Origin: an uncultured Bacteroidota bacterium
Lineage (GTDB): Bacteria > Bacteroidota > Bacteroidia > Flavobacteriales > Flavobacteriaceae
Length of the DNA stretch: 57,487 bases
Assembly: GCA_903838055.1 (NCBI GenBank)
Contig: CAILWV010000027.1
Span: forward strand, 1-57,487
Reading direction: 5' to 3'
A program made the translations under genes and the position numbers. Numbering within the stretch: position 1 is the first letter of the stretch; each line of letters begins with the position of its first letter. The notes under the pieces were generated by a model. The model was not told the origin of the DNA, made no database searches, and saw only the letters and a list, made by a program, of their open reading frames with translations. Shown here piece after piece: positions 7,650 through 17,279 of this stretch.

Positions 7650-9549
7650 CATCAATTTCGCCTTGAACCACTTCCCAATCTTCTAAAAGCTTATCTAACT
7701 CTGTCTTTTTCTTATTGTAAGCGATAAAAAACGAGGCGTCTTCAATATGTTTGTCATAATTAGAAGCTAACGCTTTATCATCGTGTTGGATATCGATTTC
7801 GAGTTGCTTTATTTGACTTTCGATTTTGCTTAAACGATTCTGAAGCGATTTATTTTTCTTTTGGTCTTCATAGGAAACTTTGTTTGTTTCTTTGGGAGAC
7901 TCTTTTTTGACACTATCTTTTTTCTCCACTTCCCGCATGTTTTCGAGATTGCGTTGCTCTAAGAAGAAATTAATATCCCCTAAATATTCTTTAATTTTTT
8001 GATCTTTAAATTCATAAACAATATTTGACATACCTTGAAGGAAATCCCTATCATGGGAAACTAACAAAAGTGTTCCTTCATATTTTTGAAGTGCTGCTTT
8101 TAAAACATTTTTTGATTTGATATCCAAGTGATTTGTCGGCTCATCCATTACTAAAACATTAATGGGCTGTAACAATAATTTACATAATGCTAAACGATTT
8201 CGTTCTCCTCCGGATAGCACTTTCACTTTCTTATCTACATCATCACCACGAAACAAAAACGAACCTAACATATCTCGAACTTTTGAACGATTAGTATCGG
8301 TTGCGGCATTTTCCATGGTTTCTAAAAGAGTAATTTCACCATCTAAATATTCTGCTTGGTTTTGTGCAAAATAACCAACCTGAACATTGTGACCTAGTTT
8401 TATGTTACCTTGGTATTTAAATTCATTTACAATTGCTTTGATAAAAGTAGATTTCCCTTGACCGTTTTGGCCTACAAAAGCTATTTTACTTCCACGTTCT
8501 ACAAGCAAAGAAATATCTTTAAGAATTACTTTATCTCCATAAGCTTTGGTTACATCTTCTGCTTCAATAACCACTTTTCCTGGAACTTTAGATACTGGAA
8601 ATGAAATATTCATTACGGAATTATCGTCTTCATCAACTTCAATTCGCTCTACCTTATCCAATTTTTTAATCAAGGATTGGGCCATAGAAGCCTTGGAAGC
8701 TTTAGCGCGAAATTTCTCAATTAGTTTTTCCGTTTCTTCTATTTTCTTAGCTTGATTTTTTTGAGTAGCCAATTGTTTTTCACGAATTTCATGACGTAAT
8801 TCTAAATATTCAGAATAAGGCTTATTGAAATCATATGCTTTTCCTAGGGAAATTTCAATAGTTCGGTTAGTCACATTATCCAAAAACATTTTATCGTGGG
8901 ATACAATAACTACTACGCCAGGAAAATTTCTTAAAAAACCTTCTAGCCATATGATACTCTCTATATCCAAGTGATTTGTTGGCTCATCCAGAAGCAAAAT
9001 ATCGTTGGATTGCAAAAGCAATTTAGCCAATTCTATACGCATCCTCCATCCACCTGAAAAAGTATCTGTTTGGTCGTTAAAAACTTCACGCTTAAAACCA
9101 AGTCCTAAAAGAATTTTTTCAGTATCTCCAACATAATTATACCCTCCTAATAATTCAAAACGATGGGTATAATCGGATAAATTTTCTATTATTTGGCCAT
9201 ATTCTTCGCTTTCATAATCTGTACGTGTTACTAAAAGATGGTTTACTTCTTCTAACCTTTTTTCAACCTGTTTAATTTCAGTAAATGCCTCATATGCTTC
9301 TTCTAAAACAGTTCGACCTTGTTCAAAATCGATATCTTGACGTAGAAAACCCATTCGAACCTCTTTTTCTGTTGCAATCTGACCAGAATCTGGTTTAAAA
9401 TCTCCAGCGAGTATTTTAAGCATAGTAGATTTTCCAGCACCATTTTTCCCAACAAGACCTACCCTATCGCCAGAACCAAGACGAAAAGTTACTTCTTCAA
9501 AAAGATAGGAACCACCAAAAGAAACCGATAAATTATGAATATTTAGCAT
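7639..9549 (-). CDS. ABC-F family ATPase (Uup/YdiF type)
   Basis: 636 residues from ATG 9549 (MLNIHNLSVSFGG); the frame extends 22 codons upstream but the family starts here. Two nucleotide-binding domains in tandem, no membrane segments. First: Walker A GKNGAGKST, signature FSGGWRMR, Walker B ILLLDEPTNHLD. Linker with charged coiled coil. Second: GQNGQGKST, LSGGERNR, VLVMDEPTNHLD. A C-terminal coiled-coil extension (about 560-636) is typical of Uup-like members. ABC-F proteins act on ribosomes, not as transporters. It is divergent from the DUF983 gene with about 66 bases between starts. Confidence 0.92.
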   Translation of the reverse strand: MLNIHNLSVSFGGSYLFEEVTFRLGSGDRVGLVGKNGAGKSTMLKILAGDFKPDSGQIATEKEVRMGFLRQDIDFEQGRTVLEEAYEAFTEIKQVEKRLEEVNHLLVTRTDYESEEYGQIIENLSDYTHRFELLGGYNYVGDTEKILLGLGFKREVFNDQTDTFSGGWRMRIELAKLLLQSNDILLLDEPTNHLDIESIIWLEGFLRNFPGVVVIVSHDKMFLDNVTNRTIEISLGKAYDFNKPYSEYLELRHEIREKQLATQKNQAKKIEETEKLIEKFRAKASKASMAQSLIKKLDKVERIEVDEDDNSVMNISFPVSKVPGKVVIEAEDVTKAYGDKVILKDISLLVERGSKIAFVGQNGQGKSTFIKAIVNEFKYQGNIKLGHNVQVGYFAQNQAEYLDGEITLLETMENAATDTNRSKVRDMLGSFLFRGDDVDKKVKVLSGGERNRLALCKLLLQPINVLVMDEPTNHLDIKSKNVLKAALQKYEGTLLLVSHDRDFLQGMSNIVYEFKDQKIKEYLGDINFFLEQRNLENMREVEKKDSVKKESPKETNKVSYEDQKKNKSLQNRLSKIESQIKQLEIDIQHDDKALASNYDKHIEDASFFIAYNKKKTELDKLLEDWEVVQGEIDAMS

Positions 9550-9591
9550 ATTATTTGTGACAAATGTTACATTATAAACTTCCTTAAAGAC

Positions 9592-9599
9592 TACCTTTG
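9592..9599 (+). promoter_or_regulatory. -7 element for the DUF983 gene
   Basis: TACCTTTG matches TAnnTTTG. The start codon (9616) follows 17 bases later, giving a short leader. The -33 TTG is not clear (TTA at about 9567). Confidence 0.4.
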
Positions 9600-9615
9600 T
9601 AGAAAATTTTTGCAA

Positions 9616-10002
9616 ATGTTAAAAAAAGGATCCAAACTATATAGCATTTTAACAGGAACTTGTCCTAAATGCCATGAAGAAAGTATGTATTTAGAAAAAA
9701 ATCCATACAAATTGAATGATTTATACAAAATGAACGATACTTGCAGTCATTGTCATACTCAATATTTAATTGAACCCTCCTTTTTTTATGGAGCAATGTA
9801 TGTTAGTTATGGCTTAACTGTTGCAATTGGTGTCGCCATTTTTGTAACAGCAAATGTGATTTTAGGATTACCTGTTAAAACAACATTTATCGGTATTATT
9901 TTAGGAATCATAGCTTTAATGCCAGTAACTGCTAGATTAGCAAGAAACATCTATATAAATATGTTTATTGCTTTTGATAAAAACTGGAAACAAAATTCTT
10001 AA
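9616..10002 (+). CDS. DUF983 family membrane protein
   Basis: 128 residues from ATG 9616; an upstream TTG (9610) adds two residues but is less likely. The N-terminal part carries two CxxC-type pairs, CPKCHEES and CSHCHTQY, suggesting a bound zinc, then SFFYGAMYVSYGL and two membrane helices (about 58-80 and 86-106). The family is frequent in Bacteroidota and alphaproteobacteria; no biochemical role is established. The 3' end overlaps the convergent FAD-dependent oxidoreductase gene by 38 bases. Confidence 0.85.
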   Translation: MLKKGSKLYSILTGTCPKCHEESMYLEKNPYKLNDLYKMNDTCSHCHTQYLIEPSFFYGAMYVSYGLTVAIGVAIFVTANVILGLPVKTTFIGIILGIIALMPVTARLARNIYINMFIAFDKNWKQNS

Positions 10003-11032
10003 TTCTTTTGATATCAATCATCGGATCTAAAGGAACATTATTTTCAATAAGATTAAATAAGCTTGTGGCCATAGCGGGAGCAAGCATTACGCCTCGTGTT
10101 CCTAAGCCATTCAATACATGAATATTGGCAAACATCGGATGCGTACCTACCAATGGACGTCTGTCTTTAACAGTTGGCCTAACACCTGCATAATGTTCAA
10201 TAATTTCGAAATCACATTGAATAAGCTCTTTTAATTGACTCACCAATTCATTTTTTGCTGCTTCAGTTGGAATATTCGTTTTGTCTTCCCAATTATAAGT
10301 TGCTCCAACTTTGTACAAATCGTTTCCAACAGGAATAATAAATACAGCAGATTTAACAATGATTTCTAAATTCAACTGTGGCGCTTTAATTAAAAGCAAT
10401 TCCCCTTTGGTACCGTCTAATGGTAATTTAGAAAAAAATGGATTAGAAAGCATACCAAAACCTTCAGCAAAGACAATATTTTTAGTTTTGAGATTTTTAT
10501 ACGTAATAAAATCTTCCTCTCTATCTAGGAGTGAATAATCAAATGTTTCATTTAGGAGTAAATCATTAGATTTTAAAAACTCTTTATAAGCATCCAATAA
10601 TAATGCAGTATCTAGATAACCAGAATGTAAAACTTCCCCAAAATTAAACGGTGAATCAATTGCATTAATTTTAGAAGTAATTAATTTAGTAGATAAAAAT
10701 TTAGATAGATTAGGTTTGTCAGATGCTGTGAACCAATTATTTTGCTCTTCAACCGAATGAAATTTTCGTAATAAAGGCAATTTATAATCTAATTTCACCC
10801 CAAGTTTAGATTCTAATCTAGAATAAAATTCAGACATTAATTCCAATTGTGAACTTGCTTGCCACACTTCACTGAAACGTTTTAATATAACTGGATTATA
10901 AAGTCCACCGGCAATTTTTGATGAATTTTGTGAATCATCGTTAATTACTATAATAGACTTGTTGTTTTGCAAAGCAATTTCTGAAAAGGCAATACCTGCT
11001 AAACCTGATCCAACAATTATATAATCTAACAT
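9965..11032 (-). CDS. FAD-dependent oxidoreductase of the DAO family
   Basis: 355 residues. The N-terminal Rossmann motif IIVGSGLAGIAFSE (about 5-18) binds FAD. The segment KIAGGLYNPV (about 39-48) fits DAO-family proteins. The C-terminal YAGVRPTVKDRRPLVG then NGLGTRGVMLAPA (about 310-330) is the typical second FAD-contacting region. The substrate is probably an amine or amino acid, but nothing in the neighbourhood identifies it. It is transcribed convergently with DUF983, overlapping it by 38 bases, and follows gldN after a terminator. Confidence 0.85.
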   Translation of the reverse strand: MLDYIIVGSGLAGIAFSEIALQNNKSIIVINDDSQNSSKIAGGLYNPVILKRFSEVWQASSQLELMSEFYSRLESKLGVKLDYKLPLLRKFHSVEEQNNWFTASDKPNLSKFLSTKLITSKINAIDSPFNFGEVLHSGYLDTALLLDAYKEFLKSNDLLLNETFDYSLLDREEDFITYKNLKTKNIVFAEGFGMLSNPFFSKLPLDGTKGELLLIKAPQLNLEIIVKSAVFIIPVGNDLYKVGATYNWEDKTNIPTEAAKNELVSQLKELIQCDFEIIEHYAGVRPTVKDRRPLVGTHPMFANIHVLNGLGTRGVMLAPAMATSLFNLIENNVPLDPMIDIKRIKNFVSSFYQKQ

Positions 11033-11080
11033 TTAGGGAAAATATTTATAGTTCGAATTATAATTAAAATTTAATTTAAA

Positions 11081-11112
11081 AAAAAACTCCTACCAAAGGT
11101 AGAAGTTTTTTT
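11081..11112 (-). terminator. Terminator of the gldKLMN operon
   Basis: Read on the minus strand: arms GGTAG and CTACC with loop TTT, extended by AT pairs and one mismatch, followed by a long T-run. It lies 20 bases past the gldN stop codon. Confidence 0.75.
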
Positions 11113-11132
11113 AATAAGAAAATGAAACTAAA

Positions 11133-12047
11133 TTAATAACTCCACATATCTTGTTCGAAATCTCGAATTTTATCTTTAACCCTTTCAGATTCTAATAATT
11201 GAGATTGTGCATTGTCTTTCATGTAATCTTGGATAGTTCTATCACCATATACATTTTCTTCTTTGTAAATCACCCCGTTAAAACGACGCGAATTTAAAAG
11301 TTGATCAAATGTAATTGGCATTGCAGAATTCCTATCATTAAATGCCTTAGCTTCATGTAAAATATCACGAACAGAAGGGAAATAAATCCAAAACAATTCA
11401 ATAGCATCTGTATTACCTTTAGCTTTATCTCTAGCTTCAGTAGCCATTGGACAAATAGCAAGTAATCTATACTTTAATTCACTTTGACGTTTATCAAAAT
11501 ACCAGAAACCTTTTATTTTATAACCCGAAACATCCGCTGCATCCAACTCAGTTTCAGTAATAAATTGTTTATCTAGAACTTTTTTACCTGATTTATAACC
11601 TGCAATATCTGTATTAAATTCATCAATACCTGGTTGAGTAGTATCTCTAAATTTAAAAGTATTCTCCATATCTTTTAATGATTTTTTTGTATTAAAATAA
11701 TCATCTCCATATACTTCAGTTATTTTCCCAGATTTAATTCCATTTAAAAGAACTTGAAAAAGAGATCTTCTTTCCTTACCTATATTAGCAGTATCCACAG
11801 GATAATACATAGGAAAATTAATTCTTTCATCAAGATCAATTGTTTCCCAAGTAGTTTTACCCATTAGAACGTCTCTATCATGAACATATCCATAAGGCAG
11901 TGGTTTGTCATTATCCGATTCTAATTGAGCTGCTGTTTTTTTACCAATCTCAGCAGGCGTTTTAGCATTCAATAAATTGGATTGAGCAATGGAAGTATAA
12001 CTCCCAGCAACTCCTAACACAACTAATAAAAAGTTTTTCAATTTCAT
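11133..12047 (-). CDS. gldN: Gliding motility / type IX secretion protein GldN
   Basis: 304 residues with a signal peptide (MKLKNFLLVVLGVAGSYTSIAQ). The mature part has the GldN/PorN features: PLPYGYVHDRDVLMGKTTWE and LDERINFPMYYP near the N-terminus, and a central KGFWYFDKRQSELKYRLLAI block. GldN is a periplasmic component that forms the ring with the lipoprotein GldK under the outer membrane. It is the last gene of the gldKLMN unit, 51 bases after gldM, and is followed by a terminator. Confidence 0.97.
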   Translation of the reverse strand: MKLKNFLLVVLGVAGSYTSIAQSNLLNAKTPAEIGKKTAAQLESDNDKPLPYGYVHDRDVLMGKTTWETIDLDERINFPMYYPVDTANIGKERRSLFQVLLNGIKSGKITEVYGDDYFNTKKSLKDMENTFKFRDTTQPGIDEFNTDIAGYKSGKKVLDKQFITETELDAADVSGYKIKGFWYFDKRQSELKYRLLAICPMATEARDKAKGNTDAIELFWIYFPSVRDILHEAKAFNDRNSAMPITFDQLLNSRRFNGVIYKEENVYGDRTIQDYMKDNAQSQLLESERVKDKIRDFEQDMWSY

Positions 12048-12098
12048 AATTTATATTCTAAGTTATCTAAGTATGTTTATAACGAACAACTTAAATTT

Positions 12099-13682
12099 TT
12101 ATTGTATTTCGTAAATTGCTGGAGCTGCAGTTTTTGTTTTAATAGCTGCACCATCACCAATAATTTTAGTTTTCACGTCTGAAATAGTAATTTGATCACC
12201 TTTAGATGCTCTTGCTAATGCAGCAACACATTGCGCATTAACTCTATCACCACTAACAACGATAGAAGCTTGACCAGGTACTTTAAGTACAAATTCAGTA
12301 ACTTGAAATTTCAAGTCATAAAGAAAATCAGGTAAAACCGCAGTTATTTGAGAAACTTGTAAACGTGTTTTAGGACCTTTTTGAGTTCCTATTGTTCCTC
12401 CTATTGCCGCTTGTGGCGCAGGAATACCTTTAATTCTAAACACTTTTTTATCAGCAACTGTTTTACCATCTGACATTTTTCCTGTAACTGAAACTGTAAC
12501 TTCTTCACCAGAACCTGGATTTAAGTTGTATTTTCCGTTAGCACCAGCTTTAACTAAACCTGGAGCATTTGCAGTTACATTATTATCTCCAATACCAGCA
12601 AAAGATATTGTCATTGGATTAGGTAAACCTCTATAAACAACGTTCATTTTATCAGCTGAAATGTTTGCAGTATTAGGTCGAGGAATTACAACGTATTTTC
12701 CTTCAAATTTCAATGGAATTGACTTCCCTTTTTCCATAAAGGTAAATTGACCATTAATATTTTGCTCACCTATTGAACCAGCAGTCATAGATATTACAGC
12801 TTGACCGTTCTCAATTTTACCAGGACCTTGAAAAGAAGTTGGCTTAGTATTTTCATCATATCTTCCTAAAACAACTTTACCTTTTACAGCTTCTCCTTGA
12901 AAATAAGCACTTTTTTCTAAAACAACAAGAGCAGTATAATTACTCATAGATGCAGCATCAAGTGCAGCTCCTCCTAAAAGAGAACTATAACAATCAAATT
13001 CTGCTTTTTTAATATCATTTTGCCAAGCACTTAATTTTGCTAAAGATGCAATCGCTGGAAAATGTTCAAAATGGTAAGAAAGATATTTCTTTGTTACACC
13101 TTCACCATCTTTAACGTCTGCTGTATTAAAAGTGGCTGACAAATTTTCAACAATAGTTGCTAATTTTTTAGATACTTTTTCATCTTCATTTTTAGCTAAA
13201 CCATCTTGACTAACAGCTGCTGCTTTCATATCAGCAACATATTGATTGATTTTAGCGATAATTTGATTTCCTTTAGCAGAGTAACCATCCGCTTTAAACC
13301 AAGTTTCGTCAATATGAGGACCTTTATCCATTGCTTCATATGGAAGCTTTCCAGTTTTTTTATCAAATTCAACTCCATTAGTAGCATCTGCTTTCAATGT
13401 TTCAATATAATCATTGAAATCTTTTGAAATAACAGCAATTTTATCAGCAGCATTTTTTGCTGGCCCATAAAGTCCACTATTGTCAGTTCCTTTTTGATCT
13501 ATTAAACTGAGTAACTTTTCATTGTTTGATTTAGAAGCTTTATTTGTAGTTTCGAATTTTTCATTCATTAATCCGAACGCTGATAATACTTCTTTTGACA
13601 TATTTAATGCCAACATAGCGATGAAAACCAAATACATCAGGTTAATCATCTTCTGTCTAGGGGTTAATTTTCCTCCTGCCAT
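12099..13682 (-). CDS. gldM: Gliding motility / type IX secretion motor protein GldM
   Basis: 527 residues. A short cytoplasmic start (MAGGKLTPRQKM) is followed by a single membrane helix (about 13-30) and a large periplasmic part of helical bundle plus beta domains, ending with the GTIGTQKGPKTRLQVSQI region. In the family, the GldM dimer sits inside the GldL ring and transmits proton-driven rotation across the periplasm to the GldKN ring. It lies between gldL (58-base gap) and gldN (51-base gap). Confidence 0.97.
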   Translation of the reverse strand: MAGGKLTPRQKMINLMYLVFIAMLALNMSKEVLSAFGLMNEKFETTNKASKSNNEKLLSLIDQKGTDNSGLYGPAKNAADKIAVISKDFNDYIETLKADATNGVEFDKKTGKLPYEAMDKGPHIDETWFKADGYSAKGNQIIAKINQYVADMKAAAVSQDGLAKNEDEKVSKKLATIVENLSATFNTADVKDGEGVTKKYLSYHFEHFPAIASLAKLSAWQNDIKKAEFDCYSSLLGGAALDAASMSNYTALVVLEKSAYFQGEAVKGKVVLGRYDENTKPTSFQGPGKIENGQAVISMTAGSIGEQNINGQFTFMEKGKSIPLKFEGKYVVIPRPNTANISADKMNVVYRGLPNPMTISFAGIGDNNVTANAPGLVKAGANGKYNLNPGSGEEVTVSVTGKMSDGKTVADKKVFRIKGIPAPQAAIGGTIGTQKGPKTRLQVSQITAVLPDFLYDLKFQVTEFVLKVPGQASIVVSGDRVNAQCVAALARASKGDQITISDVKTKIIGDGAAIKTKTAAPAIYEIQ

Positions 13683-13740
13683 TTTTTCTAATTAGTTTAG
13701 TTTAAAATTTTGTTTAATAATAAATTTAGTTTAAAACTAA

Positions 13741-14373
13741 TTATCCTTTAGTATTCATTGCAGAAAGCATTCCACCATATACATTGTTCAATGTAGACAA
13801 GTTAGAAGTTAATGACTGCATTTGGTCTTTTAATTTCAAGTTGTTTTCAGCAACTTCGTTATTAATTTGAGCGTTTCTTTCAGCACTTTGTAATTGAACT
13901 TGGTATAAACCATTTAAAGCTTCCATTTGAGCAGCAGCTTTACCCATTTCTTCTGCATATTTCTTTTGTCCTGCCATAGCATCTACTGTAGGAGAAATTG
14001 ATTTTGCAGCACCTTCAAAGTTTTTAATGCTATTTCCTAAGCTAGCCATTAACTCACCGTCAATTTTAGCCTCTTTCAACATTGTATCCAATTTTTGAGA
14101 CAATAAACCTTGTGCATCTTTTGGATCTTCTTTTTTAGCTTTTTGTTTTGCTTCACCTCCTGCTAGTTCAGGATATACTAAAGACCAATCTATTTCATCA
14201 GCAGAAGTTTCAAAAGCTGATAATGCAAAAATCGCAGCCTCTGTTAATAATCCTATAATAAGAAATTGACTTGCACCTGGCCAGTGTTGAATTTTAAATA
14301 ATGCTCCAACAATAACGACTGCTGCACCCATTCCGTAGGTGAATTCCATAACTTTTTTTGGTAATAATCCCAT
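13741..14373 (-). CDS. gldL: Gliding motility / type IX secretion motor protein GldL
   Basis: 210 residues. Two membrane helices near the N-terminus (about 10-27 and 35-52), joined by FKIQHWPGAS. The second helix carries Glu45 (LLTEAAIF), matching the conserved membrane glutamate of GldL thought to take part in proton flow. The rest is cytoplasmic and helical with predicted coiled coil (about 100-205). GldL pentamers around GldM form the proton-driven motor of type IX secretion and gliding. The 67-base gap from gldK and the same strand place it in one operon. Confidence 0.97.
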   Translation of the reverse strand: MGLLPKKVMEFTYGMGAAVVIVGALFKIQHWPGASQFLIIGLLTEAAIFALSAFETSADEIDWSLVYPELAGGEAKQKAKKEDPKDAQGLLSQKLDTMLKEAKIDGELMASLGNSIKNFEGAAKSISPTVDAMAGQKKYAEEMGKAAAQMEALNGLYQVQLQSAERNAQINNEVAENNLKLKDQMQSLTSNLSTLNNVYGGMLSAMNTKG

Positions 14374-14440
14374 AGTAATAATAATTTAGTTAGTTAAGTT
14401 TAATATAATCAAATAGTAATATTCAAATAAATTTTGGGTT

Positions 14441-15838
14441 TTATTTTTTACCCGTTGTTTGTGTCCCCATGTAGTCTTGAACTGTTCTAAAACCAATATA
14501 ACTTCTAGCAGTATCTTGGTATTCAAAATCTCTAGTTCCTACTTGCAAGAAATAAGCTACATCTTTCCATGAACCACCTCTAACAACCTTACGTTTATTA
14601 GAAGTATCTGGGACATTAGGATTCATAGTTGATACAAATTCATAAGCTGAAGCATCATATGAAGAATCGGTCCATTCAGACACATTACCCGCCATGTTAT
14701 ATAAATTGTAACCATTTGGCTGGTATGATTTTGCTTCCACAGTATATAAAGCATTATCAGCAGCATAATCTCCTCTACTTGGCTTGAAGTTAGCTAAGAA
14801 ACAACCTCTATCACTTTTAGTATAAGGACCTCCCCAAGGATAATTTCCAGATTGTAAACCACCACGAGCAGCATATTCCCACTCAGCTTCTGTTGGTAAA
14901 CGGAAAGAATTTATTAAATCTCTTCCTTTCTTTTGTTTTACGTAAATATTCTTTTTCAAAGTTCTCCAAGCACAAAATGCTTTAGCTTGTTTCCAATTTA
15001 CTCCTACTACTGGATAATCCCCATAAGCTTGATGCCAAAAATAATCATTATGCATTGGCTCGTTGTAAGAATATGCAAAATCTTTGATCCATACAGTTGT
15101 ATCCGGATATACTTTTGTGTTTTCTGTTTTGATAAATTTACTTCTTTTCCCCACCTTAGCTTTAGCGGCAGCTTGAATATCCATCCAAGAATAATGGAAT
15201 TTTAATTTATCAACATCAATAGTTCTTAATCCATTAAATGACTCTGCTACAGGAAGATACATAGTGTCCATTACTTCAGTGTAATACTCATCTGGATATT
15301 TCTTAGTATCTGTAATTAATTTAACTTTTCTGTTTAATTTTCTTCCAGCATAAGGATCATCAGGAGTACCTACACTATAATAATTCTCATACATATATTT
15401 ATCATATGGAGTCATTTTAGCAGGATCTTGATCATTGAAAGCAAAATCACCAATACTTCCGGTTCCTTTCCCTCCTTTTCCACCTTTACCAGAACCTGGC
15501 TTAATACTGTTTTCATCAGCAAGAACAGCCAACCTAACTCTAATGATAGAATCTTTAACCCATTCCACAAATTGACGGTATTCGCTATTTGTTATTTCAG
15601 TTTCGTCCATATAGAACGATCTAACGGTAACTGTTTTAGTTGGCGCATCTTGAACATTAGCTAAATCATCGTCTGATTTACCCATAATATATGCTCCACC
15701 AGGAACTAACGTCATTCCGAATGGTTTCTCCGGATGCCACTTTTTACCTTTAACTCCAACTAACTCTCCTTTGTCGTTGGACATACCACAGCTCACTAAT
15801 AGAGTTAAAACAGATGCAAATGCAATGAACTTCTTCAT
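14441..15838 (-). CDS. gldK: Gliding motility / type IX secretion lipoprotein GldK
   Basis: 465 residues from ATG 15838 (MKKFIAFASVLTLLVSC). The longer frame to 15907 adds 23 residues before a perfect lipoprotein signal, so the inner ATG is chosen. The lipobox LVSC puts the lipidated cysteine at 17. The body is an FGE-sulfatase-like fold: VPGGAYIMGKSDDD, SFYMDETEITNSEYRQFV, RLPTEAEWEYAARGG, YNMAGNVSEWTDSSY, VVRGGSWKD, IGFRTV. Family knowledge: GldK forms the outer-membrane-associated ring with GldN. An oddity is a Gly/Lys-rich insert (KPGSGKGGKGGKGTGS, about 113-128). First gene of the gldKLMN cluster. Confidence 0.96.
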   Translation of the reverse strand: MKKFIAFASVLTLLVSCGMSNDKGELVGVKGKKWHPEKPFGMTLVPGGAYIMGKSDDDLANVQDAPTKTVTVRSFYMDETEITNSEYRQFVEWVKDSIIRVRLAVLADENSIKPGSGKGGKGGKGTGSIGDFAFNDQDPAKMTPYDKYMYENYYSVGTPDDPYAGRKLNRKVKLITDTKKYPDEYYTEVMDTMYLPVAESFNGLRTIDVDKLKFHYSWMDIQAAAKAKVGKRSKFIKTENTKVYPDTTVWIKDFAYSYNEPMHNDYFWHQAYGDYPVVGVNWKQAKAFCAWRTLKKNIYVKQKKGRDLINSFRLPTEAEWEYAARGGLQSGNYPWGGPYTKSDRGCFLANFKPSRGDYAADNALYTVEAKSYQPNGYNLYNMAGNVSEWTDSSYDASAYEFVSTMNPNVPDTSNKRKVVRGGSWKDVAYFLQVGTRDFEYQDTARSYIGFRTVQDYMGTQTTGKK

Positions 15839-15876
15839 ATAAATTTGGTTAATTATGTATTCATATTTTAAGGCCG

Positions 15877-15907
15877 TAAACCTATCCATAATTTTTGAAA
15901 AAAACAA
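15877..15907 (-). promoter_or_regulatory. Candidate promoter of gldKLMN
   Basis: On the minus strand TTG (15907-15905), 20-base spacer, TAGGTTTA (15884-15877), one base off the TAnnTTTG consensus. The start would fall about 32 bases before the gldK ATG at 15838. Transcription reading through from topA and the ureohydrolase-like gene is also possible, because no terminator is seen between them. Confidence 0.4.
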
Positions 15908-16067
15908 TATTTGTTTCTTAAAGTTTTACTTTTTTTATTAAAATTACAATAATACTTTATAATTCTAAATAAAAATTATACTATTATACGGATAATCAGG
16001 ACTTTTTAAATTTTTTTTGTTTTATTCTAGATTTATAGAAAATAGTGTAAAAATCATCATTATTGAT

Positions 16068-17219
16068 TTACAAAACACTTTTCCTTTGTGCTTTCAGCCA
16101 TCTTTCAGGCAATTCTTGGTTGCAAGCAGCCAAATAATCATCTTGCGTACATGGTAATAACGTGTTCTTTTTTAATTTATTGTTTGAATTTATAAAAAAA
16201 GGTATTTCTATCCACCATCTTTCTGTTTTATCACTTTTGTAAAACACTACATCTTCTTCTTCGTTAGGGACCGTATACTTCAAATAATTGTCCTTACTAC
16301 CAAAAGGATATTCATTAGATCTATAATGAATACCTTCAATAAAATACCATATTACCTGAGCAATTAATGCAGTTTCTTGCGCATTACCTTGGTGATTAAA
16401 TATTCCAAAGCAGGAAACTTTATCGCTTATTCCTGCATATCTTGCCAACGCACAAATTTCTTTTCCATTAAAACCATTAGGTTGAAATTTATTGAAATTT
16501 CCAGAATCGGAAGATTTAACACAAGTTAAATCCAAGCTTACTAAATCAGCATCTCTAAAAACCGGTTCTGAGATTGCTATGTTATTACAAACCTCTCCTA
16601 ATCTATAAGCATCAAAATACAATTTTTCTATTAAATCAATTTCTTCTTGCGAATTGTAATAGGTTTGATATCCAATATTGCTATAATTAAAGAGATTATT
16701 AGGCTCTTCAATAATAATTTTAGACAAATAAGAATCTGCTAATGCAGTTCCATCTTGTTTTCCTAAATCAAATTTAGAATCAATTGAAACTAAATTTACC
16801 ATTTGCTCTAAATCATCATAACCTCTATACAATGCGTAAGTCAAATCTTGAGATCCTCCAATCACAATAGGAATAACTTTATTTTTCATCAACCTAGAAA
16901 CTACTTTCTGCAAGGCAAAATAAGTATCCTCTGGCGTATTTCCTGGTAATATATCTCCTAAATCGGCTATTGTATAACTCCAATTCCCTGGAAAAAGATG
17001 ATATAATTCTAATCTAATTTGAGTTAAATCTATTTCTTTATTCACAATTCCATCTCCACGATGATCTGGAACTCCAATTATAGCAATATTAATTTTGGAA
17101 ATATCTGGAAAATCTTCCTGCGTATGAAAAACAACTTTGCTAGACAAATGCTGTGTTGACAATCGTTTTATATCAATTATCAAATTAGTTTCTAACGGAG
17201 AAAGAAAATCGAATTCCAT
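16068..17219 (-). CDS. Ureohydrolase (arginase/formimidoylglutamase)-like protein with degenerate metal site
   Basis: 383 residues with the arginase fold pattern in order: FPGNW and ADLGDILPGN (about 76-94), VIPIVIGGSQD (115-125), NLVSIDSKFD (142-151), and DLVSLDLTCVKSSDSG (225-240). Active ureohydrolases have GGDHS, DAHxD and SxDxDxxDP at these places and bind two Mn ions. Here GGSQD lacks the His, DSKFD replaces DAHxD, and SLDLTCVKSSD is altered. Loss of the binuclear metal site is therefore likely, and the protein is probably not a classical arginase. It lies between topA (60-base gap) and gldK in the same orientation. Role unknown; a structural or regulatory function is possible. Confidence 0.85.
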   Translation of the reverse strand: MEFDFLSPLETNLIIDIKRLSTQHLSSKVVFHTQEDFPDISKINIAIIGVPDHRGDGIVNKEIDLTQIRLELYHLFPGNWSYTIADLGDILPGNTPEDTYFALQKVVSRLMKNKVIPIVIGGSQDLTYALYRGYDDLEQMVNLVSIDSKFDLGKQDGTALADSYLSKIIIEEPNNLFNYSNIGYQTYYNSQEEIDLIEKLYFDAYRLGEVCNNIAISEPVFRDADLVSLDLTCVKSSDSGNFNKFQPNGFNGKEICALARYAGISDKVSCFGIFNHQGNAQETALIAQVIWYFIEGIHYRSNEYPFGSKDNYLKYTVPNEEEDVVFYKSDKTERWWIEIPFFINSNNKLKKNTLLPCTQDDYLAACNQELPERWLKAQRKSVL

Positions 17220-17279
17220 TTTTATTTCTTTATTTCCAATTTTACTCCTTATATATAATGGAGAAAATTATTAAGATTA

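Noticed and set aside
14441..15907. Longer GldK start at 15907
   Set aside because: It would bury the lipoprotein signal behind 23 residues and cover the proposed promoter.
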